From the NCBI RefSeq assembly GCF_001542405.1, contig NZ_LNCD01000123.1, positions 64,501 to 128,500 of the forward strand: 64,000 nt of DNA, given 5' to 3'. Source of the DNA: Rhizobium altiplani (GTDB lineage: Bacteria > Pseudomonadota > Alphaproteobacteria > Rhizobiales > Rhizobiaceae). A program made the position numbers and the translations under genes. This document shows, one piece after another, positions 27,601 through 34,969 of this stretch. The notes under the pieces were generated by a model that ran no database searches, had not been told where the DNA came from, and was given only the letters and a program-made list of their open reading frames with translations. Every line of letters starts with the position of its first letter. Position 1 is the first letter of the stretch.

Positions 27601-29377
27601 TTTCCGAGCCGCCTGGCAGGGTGACATCAATATCGAATGTTCCTTCGCTGATGACATTAAAGCCGAGGTTTTCAAGCAATGGCACGCGGCGGGACAAAGC
27701 GAGCTGGCCGCCGGAATGGAAAATCTTCAGGCACAGCAGTTCGATCCCATCCTTTTCCCGCGTGTAGAACGCAATACGGATGGGTTCGCCAGCCGCGCAG
27801 GCGGCGATGTCCTCGAGATCATAGTAGGTCTCTTCCGGCGGGAAGAGATCCTGGAAGGCATGGCTTACCTGCAGGCGCGGCGCCTTCGGTCCGGCAAGCG
27901 CCTCGAAGCGGTCATCCCAGCGCGCGGTGATCGCGCGGATGGCCTCCTCCAGCTTTGCCTGTGGCACGCGTGGGGTTTTGCCCCCGGACCGGCCGATGAT
28001 GAAATGGACGCGCGCAACGCCGCCTTCAGGGAAGGCCGGGTAGTAGGCCGAGACACGGCCGTCATAGACGGTCTTCAGATAGGCTCCGATCTTCTCACGC
28101 ACGATCGAATCGTATTCTTCGCGCGGCACATAGACGATCACGGAAACGAAACGATCGAAGTGATCGATGCGCGGCAGCGCTCGCACGCGCGGCCGATCGG
28201 CGAGATCATTGATCTGTTCGGCAAAGCTCGCCAGAAGCGTCGTATCGATCTGGAAGAGGTCGTCGCGCGGATAGGATTCCAGCGTGTTGTCCAACATGCG
28301 GCCGGAATGGCTCATGGGGTCAAAGCCGAAATGTTCCTTCACTCGTTCGATCTTGGAGCGGAGCAACGGGATATCGCTGGCGAGCGACGTGTAGGCAGTG
28401 GAGGTGAAGAGACCGACGATGCGCAACTCGCCGGTCACATTCCCGTTGGCATCGAAGCGCTTGACACCGACATAGTCCATATAGGCGCGGCGATGGACAA
28501 TCGACTTGACGTTGGCCTTGGTGACGATCAGGAAATCCGGACCATCGAGGAAAGCCAGAATTTCAGGCGTGGTCGTAACGGCGTCCTTGCCGGTGCGCAG
28601 AACGAGGACGTCGGGGTTCGAAAGAATACCGAGGCCGGTGCCCTTGTCGCGCTCAACCTTCGCGCTCGCGCCCTTGCCGGAATAGACATATTCGCGCATT
28701 CCGAGGAAGGTGAAGTTCGCGTCGCGCAGCCACGTCAGGAAGGCAAGCGCTTCATCCCGTTCCGCTTTCCGGCGGCTGGCATTGTAAGCGGAAAGTTCAT
28801 CGATCACGGTTCCGAGCTTGTCCAGCATCGGCCTCCAGTCGGAAACCGTCACGCGCACCTGCTCGACCACCGTCTTTATCCGCTTGATGAGGTCTGCGGC
28901 CTGCGCGGTCGTTAAAGGGGCAAGGTGCAGCTGGATATGGCTGACGCGATTGGCTGGCTCGCTCGGGAGATCGGCGGAGTAAAGTTCCGGCGCTTTGCCG
29001 TCCTCCATCACCAGGATCGGGTGCACGGCCATGTAGAGGTCGCGATAGCTGCTGGTGACTTCGCCCATTACCGATTCATACAGGAACGGCATGTTGTGGT
29101 CGGTGACCGTGAGAACGGATACGGCAACGCCGTCGGGCTCCACATCGGCGATGGTCTCGATGGTGATCCGAGCTGAATTGCTGCCCCAGGCCGCGAGTTC
29201 CTTGGTGGAATGGATGGCCGAGAGTGCCAGCATCTCCGGTGTGTAGCGTTCCAGGTCGTCGCCGCTGGCACGGCCGAACAGGAACTCGGGATTGAGGTAG
29301 GCTTCCCCTGTTGCCGCCGCGATCTTGGTCGCGCTCTCCAGTTGTTTTTCGCGCTTCGGATTGTTTCGGCCAGCCAT
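24602..29377 (-). CDS. gdhB: NAD-specific glutamate dehydrogenase, large (GDH-180 class)
   Basis: Oxidatively deaminates glutamate to 2-oxoglutarate, feeding carbon to the TCA cycle. 1591 residues, the size of the large class of bacterial NAD-GDH. Long N-terminal regulatory region (ACT-like segments), then the catalytic core near the middle with LRFGKVARGGLRWSDRAEDYRTEVLGLVKAQ, VPVGAKGGFYPKKLP, and PYFVVAADKGTATFSD, and the nucleotide-binding region around VGDMSGDVFGNGML and GEGANLGVTQ. The start ATG 29377 has GGAG 8 bases upstream. A 1077-codon open frame on the opposite strand is a shadow of this gene. Assigned symbol follows use in other bacteria. Confidence 0.95.
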   Translation of the reverse strand: MAGRNNPKREKQLESATKIAAATGEAYLNPEFLFGRASGDDLERYTPEMLALSAIHSTKELAAWGSNSARITIETIADVEPDGVAVSVLTVTDHNMPFLYESVMGEVTSSYRDLYMAVHPILVMEDGKAPELYSADLPSEPANRVSHIQLHLAPLTTAQAADLIKRIKTVVEQVRVTVSDWRPMLDKLGTVIDELSAYNASRRKAERDEALAFLTWLRDANFTFLGMREYVYSGKGASAKVERDKGTGLGILSNPDVLVLRTGKDAVTTTPEILAFLDGPDFLIVTKANVKSIVHRRAYMDYVGVKRFDANGNVTGELRIVGLFTSTAYTSLASDIPLLRSKIERVKEHFGFDPMSHSGRMLDNTLESYPRDDLFQIDTTLLASFAEQINDLADRPRVRALPRIDHFDRFVSVIVYVPREEYDSIVREKIGAYLKTVYDGRVSAYYPAFPEGGVARVHFIIGRSGGKTPRVPQAKLEEAIRAITARWDDRFEALAGPKAPRLQVSHAFQDLFPPEETYYDLEDIAACAAGEPIRIAFYTREKDGIELLCLKIFHSGGQLALSRRVPLLENLGFNVISEGTFDIDVTLPGGSEKLVVLHDMELEARGGIEIDLHRHGATLEEAFLAAFGGLIDNDNFNRLIVSAGLTARETSVLRAYARYLRQAGIPYSLDYIATTLDKYPAIAAMIFRLFHDTLDPKITDKARMKKASEQHEKIEAALSDVPSLDDDRILRRYVNVVDATLRTNYFQRNPDGSPKAMLAFKLDPNLVDGLPEPRPFREMFVYGVEVEGVHLRFGKVARGGLRWSDRAEDYRTEVLGLVKAQQVKNAVIVPVGAKGGFYPKKLPIGGNRDEIFNAGREAYKTYIRTLLSITDNISGADIVPPKDTVRLDGDDPYFVVAADKGTATFSDTANALAQEAGFWLDDAFASGGSAGYDHKKMGITARGAWETVKRHFREMDIDIQTTPFTVAGVGDMSGDVFGNGMLLSPKIRLVAAFDHRDIFIDPDPNMEKTLTERRRLFNLARSSWQDFDKGVLSKGGMVISRSAKSVTLTPEAVAAIGIDKAVATPFEIITAILKSPVDLLWFGGIGTYVKAPSETDAEVGDRANDPIRVAAEDVRAKVIGEGANLGVTQKGRIAYGLRGGRCNSDAIDNSAGVNTSDVEVNIKIALAAAMHDNRLTRAKRDQLLSSMTDEVGKLVLRNNYLQSLAISLTERKGTANGLELARLMTVLEGAKQLNRKVETLPDDTVLAERYAAGKPLTRPEIGVLLSYAKIVLFDALAASDLPDDPYFAATLSNYFPAKMRKTNASDIDAHRLKREIIATVLANEAINRGGPGFAVSMMDATAASAPEVVRAAIIARDGFDLGRLWTDTDALDGKIGGQMQNRIYEEISHTFTVLTRLLLKTQMAKGDIATTIERLQAALKKLKPIFANQTVPELEARQQEYREAGVPDKLAAEISGLLGFALVPEIMQIAERTGEPLARAAESYFAVSQTFRIGRLLAAGSRIVTADHYENLALARSIDQIASARRDIVISALANHGKDKLPVQAWHAGDRIRINRIAEELSGLSDSGDPNLARITVAAGLLTDLARDGTR

Positions 29378-29631
29378 CGCAGATACTCCTCATCTCCTCG
29401 ATTTGGCGCAAGTTAGCAGAAGATTTGACGAAAGAATCTCTAAAAGACGGCATCCCGAGGCAGCTTTCATGCGTTTTTAGCCGCCGGGACGCAAATTTTC
29501 GAAAGATTTTTGGTTCGCCGTGAGTATGTGGAAATTCTTGAGGGGCGACGTTGGCATGCCTGCATGAAGGGCAGTTGACAGTGAAGCCGCAAAAAGGGGA
29601 TCAACACTCATTGGAAGCCGAGTCGAGCATC

Positions 29632-30507
29632 ATGTCGGAAAATGCCGCAGGAACTGTCATCGTTATCTCCAGCCACGTTGTGCGCGGCTCCGTCGGAAAT
29701 CGTGCAGCGGTCTTTGCACTAGAAACGCTTGGTCATCAGGTCTGGGCGCTGCCGACGATCGTGCTTCCGTGGCATCCCGGTCACGGTCGGTCGACGCGAC
29801 TAACGTTCACCGAAAGCGATTTTGAGGCGGCCATCGACGATCTCATTCGCGCGCCCTGGATCGGCGAGGTGAAGGCGGTTCTTTCCGGCTATTTCGGCAA
29901 TGCCGCGCAGGCGCGCTCGGTTGCCCGGCTCGTAACGGCTTTGCGAGAGCGCAAGCCGGACCTGCTCTATGTCTGCGATCCGGTCATGGGGGATCTGGGC
30001 GGTCTCTACGTACCACAGACAACGGCAGAGGCGATCAGAGATTATCTGATCCCACTGGCGTCGCTAGCGACGCCCAATCGATACGAACTGGCGTGGCTTG
30101 TAGGCGCCCCGCTGGAGGACAATACGGCGATTATGGACGCCGCCCTGTCGCTGGGGCCCTCCCGTATGCTGGTGACGTCAGCGGTGCCGATGATGGCCGG
30201 TGGCACGGGGAACCTCTATCTCTCGGGCCGTCACGCGCTGCTGGCGGAACACCGCCTTATCGACAAGCCGCCGAATGGTCTCGGAGATCTTCTTGCCGCG
30301 CTGTTTCTGTCGCGACTTCTTTCCGGCATGGAGGACGAGAAGGCGCTTCAGCTTGCAACGGCAAGCGTCTACGAGGTGCTTGCCCGCGCCGTGAAGCGGG
30401 GCAGCGATGAATTGACGCTGGCAAGCGACTCGTCGAGCCTGGCATCGCCGATGGCGATGGTCCAGATGCGGCGCTTGATGCATCCGGCGCAAAGGCGCAA
30501 GGGCTAA
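29632..30507 (+). CDS. pdxY: Pyridoxal kinase (PdxY/PdxK type)
   Basis: Ribokinase-fold enzyme that phosphorylates pyridoxal in the PLP salvage pathway. 291 residues from ATG 29632. Family motifs: ISSHVVRGSVGNRAA at the N-terminus, WALPTIVLPWHPGHG, DPVMGDLGGLYV, TPNRYELAWL, and near the C-terminus NGLGDLLAALF with the catalytic Asp. That motif is usually GTGD; here the second position is Leu, which keeps GxGD but is unusual. GTG 29581, with GAAGGG 9 bases upstream, could add 17 residues. The carbonic anhydrase gene follows after 62 bases. Confidence 0.88.
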   Translation: MSENAAGTVIVISSHVVRGSVGNRAAVFALETLGHQVWALPTIVLPWHPGHGRSTRLTFTESDFEAAIDDLIRAPWIGEVKAVLSGYFGNAAQARSVARLVTALRERKPDLLYVCDPVMGDLGGLYVPQTTAEAIRDYLIPLASLATPNRYELAWLVGAPLEDNTAIMDAALSLGPSRMLVTSAVPMMAGGTGNLYLSGRHALLAEHRLIDKPPNGLGDLLAALFLSRLLSGMEDEKALQLATASVYEVLARAVKRGSDELTLASDSSSLASPMAMVQMRRLMHPAQRRKG

Positions 30508-30569
30508 CGCCGCTTCCTATCTTGCAGTGCGATATTGATCTTGCCGGGCGCAAGCTGTAATCGAAGATC

Positions 30570-31211
30570 ATGCAGCGTTTTCCAAACACCCTTCTCGACG
30601 GTTACCGCAACTTTATGAACGGGCGTTACACGGACGCCCGCGATCGCTATAAAGCGCTGGCCGAGCACGGCCAAAACCCAAGTACGCTGGTGGTCGCCTG
30701 TTCGGATTCGCGCGCAGCCCCCGAGCTGATCTTCGATGCCGGTCCCGGCGAACTGTTCGTCATCCGCAACGTGGCCAATATGGTGCCGCCCTACGAGCCG
30801 GACGGCCATTTCCATGCCACCTCGGCTGCGCTGGAATTTGCGGTTCAGGCTCTGAAGGTTGCAGATATCGTTGTCATGGGTCACGGGCGCTGTGGGGGCA
30901 TCAGGGCCGCTCTCGATCCAAGTGCAGAACCCCTGTCACCCGGTGACTTTATTGGACGCTGGATGTCGCTCGTGAAGCCTGCGGCAGAGCAGATCGGCGC
31001 CAACGATGTCATGACGCCTTCTGAGCGTCAGACCGCTCTCGAGCGCGTATCGATCCGCAACTCCATTGAGAATCTCAGGACCTTCCCGAACATCAAGGCA
31101 TTGGAGGAGGAAGGCAAGATCGCGCTTCACGGTGCCTGGTTCGACATCTCGACCGGCGAACTCTGGGTGATGGATTCCGAAACTCGCGACTTCATTCGCC
31201 CGGACGTCTAA
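30570..31211 (+). CDS. Beta-class carbonic anhydrase
   Basis: Zinc enzyme interconverting CO2 and bicarbonate. 213 residues. Zinc ligands Cys44, His105 and Cys108 are in VVACSDSRAAPE and VVMGHGRCGGI, with the Asp46–Arg48 catalytic dyad. No signal peptide, so cytoplasmic; likely supplies bicarbonate to carboxylases. Transcription ends at a strong bidirectional terminator shared with the convergent transglycosylase gene. Confidence 0.95.
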   Translation: MQRFPNTLLDGYRNFMNGRYTDARDRYKALAEHGQNPSTLVVACSDSRAAPELIFDAGPGELFVIRNVANMVPPYEPDGHFHATSAALEFAVQALKVADIVVMGHGRCGGIRAALDPSAEPLSPGDFIGRWMSLVKPAAEQIGANDVMTPSERQTALERVSIRNSIENLRTFPNIKALEEEGKIALHGAWFDISTGELWVMDSETRDFIRPDV

Positions 31212-31220
31212 GTCCAAAAC

Positions 31221-31251
31221 AAAAAAGCGCCGAACTCGGTTCGGCGCTTTT
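31221..31251. terminator. Bidirectional intrinsic terminator
   Basis: AAGCGCCGAAC (31225–31235) pairs perfectly with GTTCGGCGCTT (31239–31249) around a TCG loop. A-tract on the left and T-tract on the right make it work for the carbonic anhydrase gene (+) and the transglycosylase gene (−), whose 3' ends it separates. Confidence 0.9.
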
Positions 31252-31270
31252 GGCTTACGCTAAGCTGTTC

Positions 31271-32089
31271 TCAATTTCCGTCGATCTGCTGGCCAATGTA
31301 GGCGATCGCCTGCTGGTAGACCGTCGCCGCGTTCCAGCCGGCGATGGCCGCGAAGTTGGGCTCGCCTGGCTGATAACCCGCACCGGCCTGCCAGCCATGG
31401 CCCTTCAGGAAGTTGGCAGTCGAGGCGAGCGCGTCAGCGCGAGAACCGACCATATCGACGCGGCCGTCGCCGTCGCCATCGGCGCCGAAGCGCACGACAT
31501 TGCGCGGCAGGAACTGCGTCTGGCCGATTTCGCCATGCGCTGCGCCACGCGCCTGGGTATTGAGATAACCCTCAGAGACCAGCTGCAGCGCTGCATAAAG
31601 CTGGTCGGTGAAATAGTCGGAGCGACGGCAGTCATACGCGAGCGTGGAGACGGCCGACAGCGTATGCTGGTTGCCCATGTAGCTGCCGAATCCGGTTTCC
31701 ATGCCCCAAATCGCGATCAACGGGCCGGCAGGAACACCGAAGCGACGCTCGATCGATGCAAAAAGGGCTGCATTGGAGCGCTTCATGCTCTTGCCGCGTG
31801 AGATGATCGCGGCACCACCGCGCTTCTGCATGAATGCATCAAAGGAAAGCTTGAAGCTCTTCTGGCCGCGGTCGGCGGCAATGGTCGGCCTGTTGTAGGA
31901 GACGTTTGCGAAGGCGCGATCCAGAACCGAGGGGCTGACACCGTTTGCAACGGCTTCTTGCTTGAACTCGTCCACCCAAGCGTTGAAGCCGGCGCCGTTG
32001 TTGCCGCACTGGGCGGCCGAGGCGGCTGCAGGAACTGCGTGGAGCATGCAGGCGGCGGCAGCTGCCAGCAAAAATTTCGTCATGCGCAT
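31271..32089 (-). CDS. Lytic murein transglycosylase (MltB-type, SLT_2 domain)
   Basis: Cleaves peptidoglycan glycan strands with formation of 1,6-anhydro-muramic acid. From ATG 32089 it has 272 residues; a longer open frame to 32194 adds residues before the signal peptide and is unlikely. Signal peptide residues 1–26 (ending in AAASAA), then a transglycosylase domain with catalytic Glu131 in IWGMETGFGSYMG and the downstream LSAVSTLAYDCRR and GAAHGEIGQTQFLP motifs typical of MltB. There is no lipobox and no C-terminal peptidoglycan-binding domain, so it is a short periplasmic form. Confidence 0.92.
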   Translation of the reverse strand: MRMTKFLLAAAAACMLHAVPAAASAAQCGNNGAGFNAWVDEFKQEAVANGVSPSVLDRAFANVSYNRPTIAADRGQKSFKLSFDAFMQKRGGAAIISRGKSMKRSNAALFASIERRFGVPAGPLIAIWGMETGFGSYMGNQHTLSAVSTLAYDCRRSDYFTDQLYAALQLVSEGYLNTQARGAAHGEIGQTQFLPRNVVRFGADGDGDGRVDMVGSRADALASTANFLKGHGWQAGAGYQPGEPNFAAIAGWNAATVYQQAIAYIGQQIDGN

Positions 32090-32259
32090 GGAGATATCCC
32101 GATCTGACTGGCCTTCAAACCGGGCCGGCGGCCCCGCTTTCGGCAATATTGTCACCGTCTTTGATTTGGCAAGCGCGGGAAGCCGAAACGACAAACCCGC
32201 GCCAAGAAAAGCCCTTACCTTATTTAGCCGGGCTTAACAAACCATAGTTAACAATTGGT

Positions 32260-33294
32260 TCAGGCTGCCTGCTTGCGCGGCTTCACAAGTCCGCGATTGA
32301 CAAGCAACTCGGCGATCTGGATCGCGTTCAGAGCGGCACCCTTGCGGAGGTTGTCGGAAACCACCCACATATTCAGACCGTTCTCGACCGTCGCGTCCTC
32401 GCGGATGCGCGAGATATAGGTCGCGTCTTCGCCAGCCGATTCATAAGGCGTGATGTAACCACCGTTCTCGTGCTTGTCGATGACGAGGCAGCCGGGAGCT
32501 TCGCGCAGAATGTCGCGTGCCTGATCGGCCGTGATCTCGCTTTCGAATTCGATGTTGACCGATTCAGAGTGGCCGATGAAGACTGGAACGCGAACTGCCG
32601 TGCAGGTCACCTTGATCTTCGGGTCGAGCATCTTCTTGGTCTCGGCGAGAACCTTCCACTCTTCCTTCGTGTAGCCGTCTTCCATGAAGACGTCGATGTG
32701 CGGGATGACGTTGAAGGCAATACGCTTCGTGAACTTCTTGTTCTCGATCGGATCTGCGACGAAGACGGCGCGCGTCTGGTTGAATAGCTCGTCCATACCG
32801 TCCTTGCCAGCGCCGGAAACGGACTGGTAGGTCGAAACGACGACGCGCTTGATCTTGGCGAAGTCGTGCAGCGGCTTGAGAGCGACGACAAGCTGCGCAG
32901 TCGAGCAGTTGGGGTTTGCGATAATGTTTCGCTTGCTGAACTGGGTAACAGCGTCCGGGTTCACTTCCGGAACGATCAGCGGCACATCGGCGTCGTAACG
33001 CCACGCCGAGGAGTTGTCGATGACAACGCAACCCTGGGCGCCGATCTTGGGCGACCACTTCTTGGAAACTTCGCCGCCGGCCGACATCAGGCAGATGTCA
33101 GTATCGGAGAAATCGTAGTTTTCGAGGTTGGCGACCTTCAGCGTCTTGTCGCCGTAGGACACTTCGGTGCCCTGCGAGCGTGCGGACGCAAGCGCTACGA
33201 CTTCATCGGCAGGAAAACCGCGCTCGGAGAGGATATTGAGCATTTCCCGGCCAACATTCCCGGTCGCTCCCGCAACTGCAACTTTAAAACCCAT
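32260..33294 (-). CDS. asd: Aspartate-semialdehyde dehydrogenase
   Basis: Reduces aspartyl phosphate to aspartate semialdehyde, the branch point to lysine/diaminopimelate, threonine, methionine and isoleucine. 344 residues. NADP-binding VAVAGATGNVGREML at the N-terminus, catalytic Cys130 in NIIANPNCSTAQLV, and the SVSGAGKDGMDEL loop. The ATG (33294) is preceded by a very AG-rich stretch, and 114 bases further upstream ends a 39-codon frame whose last residues are almost all Lys and Thr (see the leader entry). This suggests control by Lys/Thr supply, as an inference. Confidence 0.97.
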   Translation of the reverse strand: MGFKVAVAGATGNVGREMLNILSERGFPADEVVALASARSQGTEVSYGDKTLKVANLENYDFSDTDICLMSAGGEVSKKWSPKIGAQGCVVIDNSSAWRYDADVPLIVPEVNPDAVTQFSKRNIIANPNCSTAQLVVALKPLHDFAKIKRVVVSTYQSVSGAGKDGMDELFNQTRAVFVADPIENKKFTKRIAFNVIPHIDVFMEDGYTKEEWKVLAETKKMLDPKIKVTCTAVRVPVFIGHSESVNIEFESEITADQARDILREAPGCLVIDKHENGGYITPYESAGEDATYISRIREDATVENGLNMWVVSDNLRKGAALNAIQIAELLVNRGLVKPRKQAA

Positions 33295-33334
33295 TTCTCA
33301 AGCTCTCTTTCTCTTCTCTCCTCTTGTCCGGTGA

Positions 33335-33386
33335 GGGGGGAAAGCGCGCAAATATCGCGGCTTCCTTGTCCCCAGCCGGGCCGGGG
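33335..33386 (-). promoter_or_regulatory. Mutually exclusive hairpins between leader frame and asd (attenuator-like)
   Basis: On the minus strand CCCCGG (33386–33381) can pair with CTGGGG (33375–33370), a 6-bp stem with loop CCCGG. The same GGGG (33373–33370) can instead join a longer hairpin with the CCCC at 33335–33338, whose inner arms are GGAAGC and GCTTTCC. In addition CTCTCC just before the first hairpin is complementary to GGAGAG in the AG-rich region before asd. No U-tract follows, so control, if real, would act on translation start or through Rho. This is inference from sequence only. Confidence 0.35.
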
Positions 33387-33408
33387 AGAGAGCGGCAGGC
33401 CAGAGACG

Positions 33409-33528
33409 TCAGACGGTTTTCGTCGTCGTTTTGGCCTTGGTTTTGGAAGAAACCGGAACGGCAATATCCATCCCGGCACCTTGTGCCCGGTCATTGCATG
33501 CAGCAATGGCGTGTTCGTCGCGAACCAT
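33409..33528 (-). CDS. Putative Lys/Thr-rich leader peptide upstream of asd
   Basis: A 39-codon frame starting at ATG 33528 with AAGGA 6 bases upstream. Its last eleven residues are KTKAKTTTKTV: four Lys and five Thr, the end products of the pathway that asd serves. The frame contains a perfect 6-bp hairpin (33492–33497 with 33503–33508), in the place where classical leader transcripts have a pause hairpin, and is followed by competing hairpins before asd. A promoter candidate lies immediately upstream. Leader-peptide attenuation of threonine genes is well known in enterobacteria (thrL); I know of no such description for asd in rhizobia. It may also be a chance frame. Confidence 0.5.
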   Translation of the reverse strand: MVRDEHAIAACNDRAQGAGMDIAVPVSSKTKAKTTTKTV

Positions 33529-33550
33529 GGATATTCCTTTTCCGCCGTTG

Positions 33551-33579
33551 CTCTTAGAAGGTTTTCCACAGGAGTCAAG
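33551..33579 (-). promoter_or_regulatory. Candidate promoter for the asd leader
   Basis: On the minus strand CTTGACT (−35, starting at 33579) and TAAGAG (33556–33551) are 16–17 bases apart; the −35 is near-consensus, the −10 is poor. It would place a transcript start about 15–20 bases before the leader ATG, just enough for its ribosome site. Confidence 0.4.
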
Positions 33580-33648
33580 GTTTTTGCGATCAGATGCGGC
33601 TGGTGGCGGCGGACTTGCGATCTTCCAGCAGCCTGATGCCACCGCCGT

Positions 33649-34869
33649 CTAGCGCCGATCCCGCGAACGATCGACGCGGACAGGAACCGGCACCAGCGTT
33701 CGGTTGGGCAACCTGTCTCGGCCGCCTGTCTCGAGCTTGCGCTTACGCTCAAGATGGTAGGCGTAGGCAAACTGGATGGCGATGCCGATAACAACGAAGA
33801 CCGGGCCGACGATCCGGTCGTGGTTGTTGATGTAGAGCACCACCTGGCCAACCATCGCCAGAATGGTGCCGGCGACAAAGATGTTCAGCGAGTGGCGGCC
33901 GAGAATGGTCAGCGGATTGTCTGCGGACCGGCGAAGCAGGCGCGAGATTGCCGGAATATTGATGACGAGATACGTCAGCGCCAGAACGTGCAGCAGCCTC
34001 GGCAGGGACAGGAACGTCTTGTCGAAACCGGTCAGCACCGGCGGCAGACCGAGCGCTGCCAACGCAATCCCAAAGCTCCAGAGTTGACCGACCACCCAGG
34101 CGAAGGACAATGCGACGTAAGCGGCGGCAGCGGCAAAGAGGACCGGGTGCTGCGGCAGTTTGCCGCCGCGGCGGACATGCATCATACCGACGATGCCGAT
34201 CGTGAAGAGGAACTGCCAGGACAGTGGATTGAGGAACCAATAGCCCTCAATCAGCATGTTATGGGGCGCAATCTCGTAGGTGCCTGCAAAGAGCCAAACG
34301 GTGCCGGAGACGGCCAAAGCGAGAAGAGGGCTTGCCGCGTTGAGCAGAAGGATGACTGGCACCATCAGCATCAATGCCCCATACATCGGGAGGATGTTGT
34401 TGTAGCCGATCTGATGTCCCAGCAGCACGAGCGAGGGAATACCAGCCTTCAGATTGGTGAGGACGGCAAGAATATTGATCTCGCACAGAAGGCCGGGGCG
34501 GTGGAAGACCCAGGCACCCGTCAGGAACAGGGCAAGTGTCATGAACGTCGTTATCATGTGAGCCAGGTAAAGAGTGAACGCCCGCTTCGTGGCCTTCACT
34601 GCGGTCTGAAGCCACGCGCTTGGCTCAAACCGCGTGCCATAGGCCAAGCCGACGGCAATACCTGAAATCAGAACGAACGCCTCGGCGGCATCCGAGAAGC
34701 CGAAATTCTTGGTTGTAAGGTTCTCGAAAATCTGACCGGGAACATGATTGATGAAAATCGTGATGAGCGCTAGCCCGCGCAGAACGTCCAACCGCGTATC
34801 GCGCTTCGCCGGCGCTACCGTCACAGAACTCTGCTTGGCGCCGATCGTCGCCCCGCGCGCTATTGCCAT
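33649..34869 (-). CDS. opgC: OpgC-type membrane acyltransferase (periplasmic glucan modification)
   Basis: OpgC enzymes add succinyl groups to osmoregulated periplasmic glucans. From ATG 34869 (AGGAGA upstream) it has 406 residues with about ten membrane segments. RLDVLRGLALITIFINHVPG, with its RGL and His, is the opening of the OpgC family, followed by FGFSDAAEAFVLISGIAVG. The Arg-rich C-terminal tail is cytoplasmic. It lies directly downstream of ndvB, so the likely acceptor is cyclic beta-1,2-glucan; the exact substituent is not readable from sequence. Confidence 0.88.
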   Translation of the reverse strand: MAIARGATIGAKQSSVTVAPAKRDTRLDVLRGLALITIFINHVPGQIFENLTTKNFGFSDAAEAFVLISGIAVGLAYGTRFEPSAWLQTAVKATKRAFTLYLAHMITTFMTLALFLTGAWVFHRPGLLCEINILAVLTNLKAGIPSLVLLGHQIGYNNILPMYGALMLMVPVILLLNAASPLLALAVSGTVWLFAGTYEIAPHNMLIEGYWFLNPLSWQFLFTIGIVGMMHVRRGGKLPQHPVLFAAAAAYVALSFAWVVGQLWSFGIALAALGLPPVLTGFDKTFLSLPRLLHVLALTYLVINIPAISRLLRRSADNPLTILGRHSLNIFVAGTILAMVGQVVLYINNHDRIVGPVFVVIGIAIQFAYAYHLERKRKLETGGRDRLPNRTLVPVPVRVDRSRDRR

Positions 34870-34902
34870 GGAATTCTCCTGCTCTTCCGATTTGCAAACG
34901 CA

Positions 34903-34936
34903 GTTGCGGCCAAAAGGGTTCCCTTTTGGCCGCAAC
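34903..34936. repeat. Perfect 16-bp inverted repeat between ndvB and opgC
   Basis: GTTGCGGCCAAAAGGG (34903–34918), two bases, then its exact reverse complement (34921–34936). In RNA this is a 15-bp stem with a 4-base loop, 33 bases after the ndvB stop and 33 bases before the opgC start. No T-run follows on the minus strand, so it may slow transcription or stabilise RNA ends rather than act as a simple terminator. Confidence 0.85.
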
Positions 34937-34969
34937 GAATCGCCGGATGATTAGCCAGGAAAAATGCTG

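Noticed and set aside
25682..28915. 1077-codon open frame on the plus strand, antisense to NAD-GDH
   Set aside because: It mirrors the codon structure of the GDH gene, its product is rich in His/Arg/Asp with no domain, and has no ribosome site; typical antisense shadow in a GC-rich genome.
33301..33400. GC-rich imperfect palindromes resembling a rhizobial intergenic repeat (RIME-like)
   Set aside because: I cannot match a known repeat consensus from memory, and the structures are better explained as part of the asd leader; a genome-wide copy search would decide.
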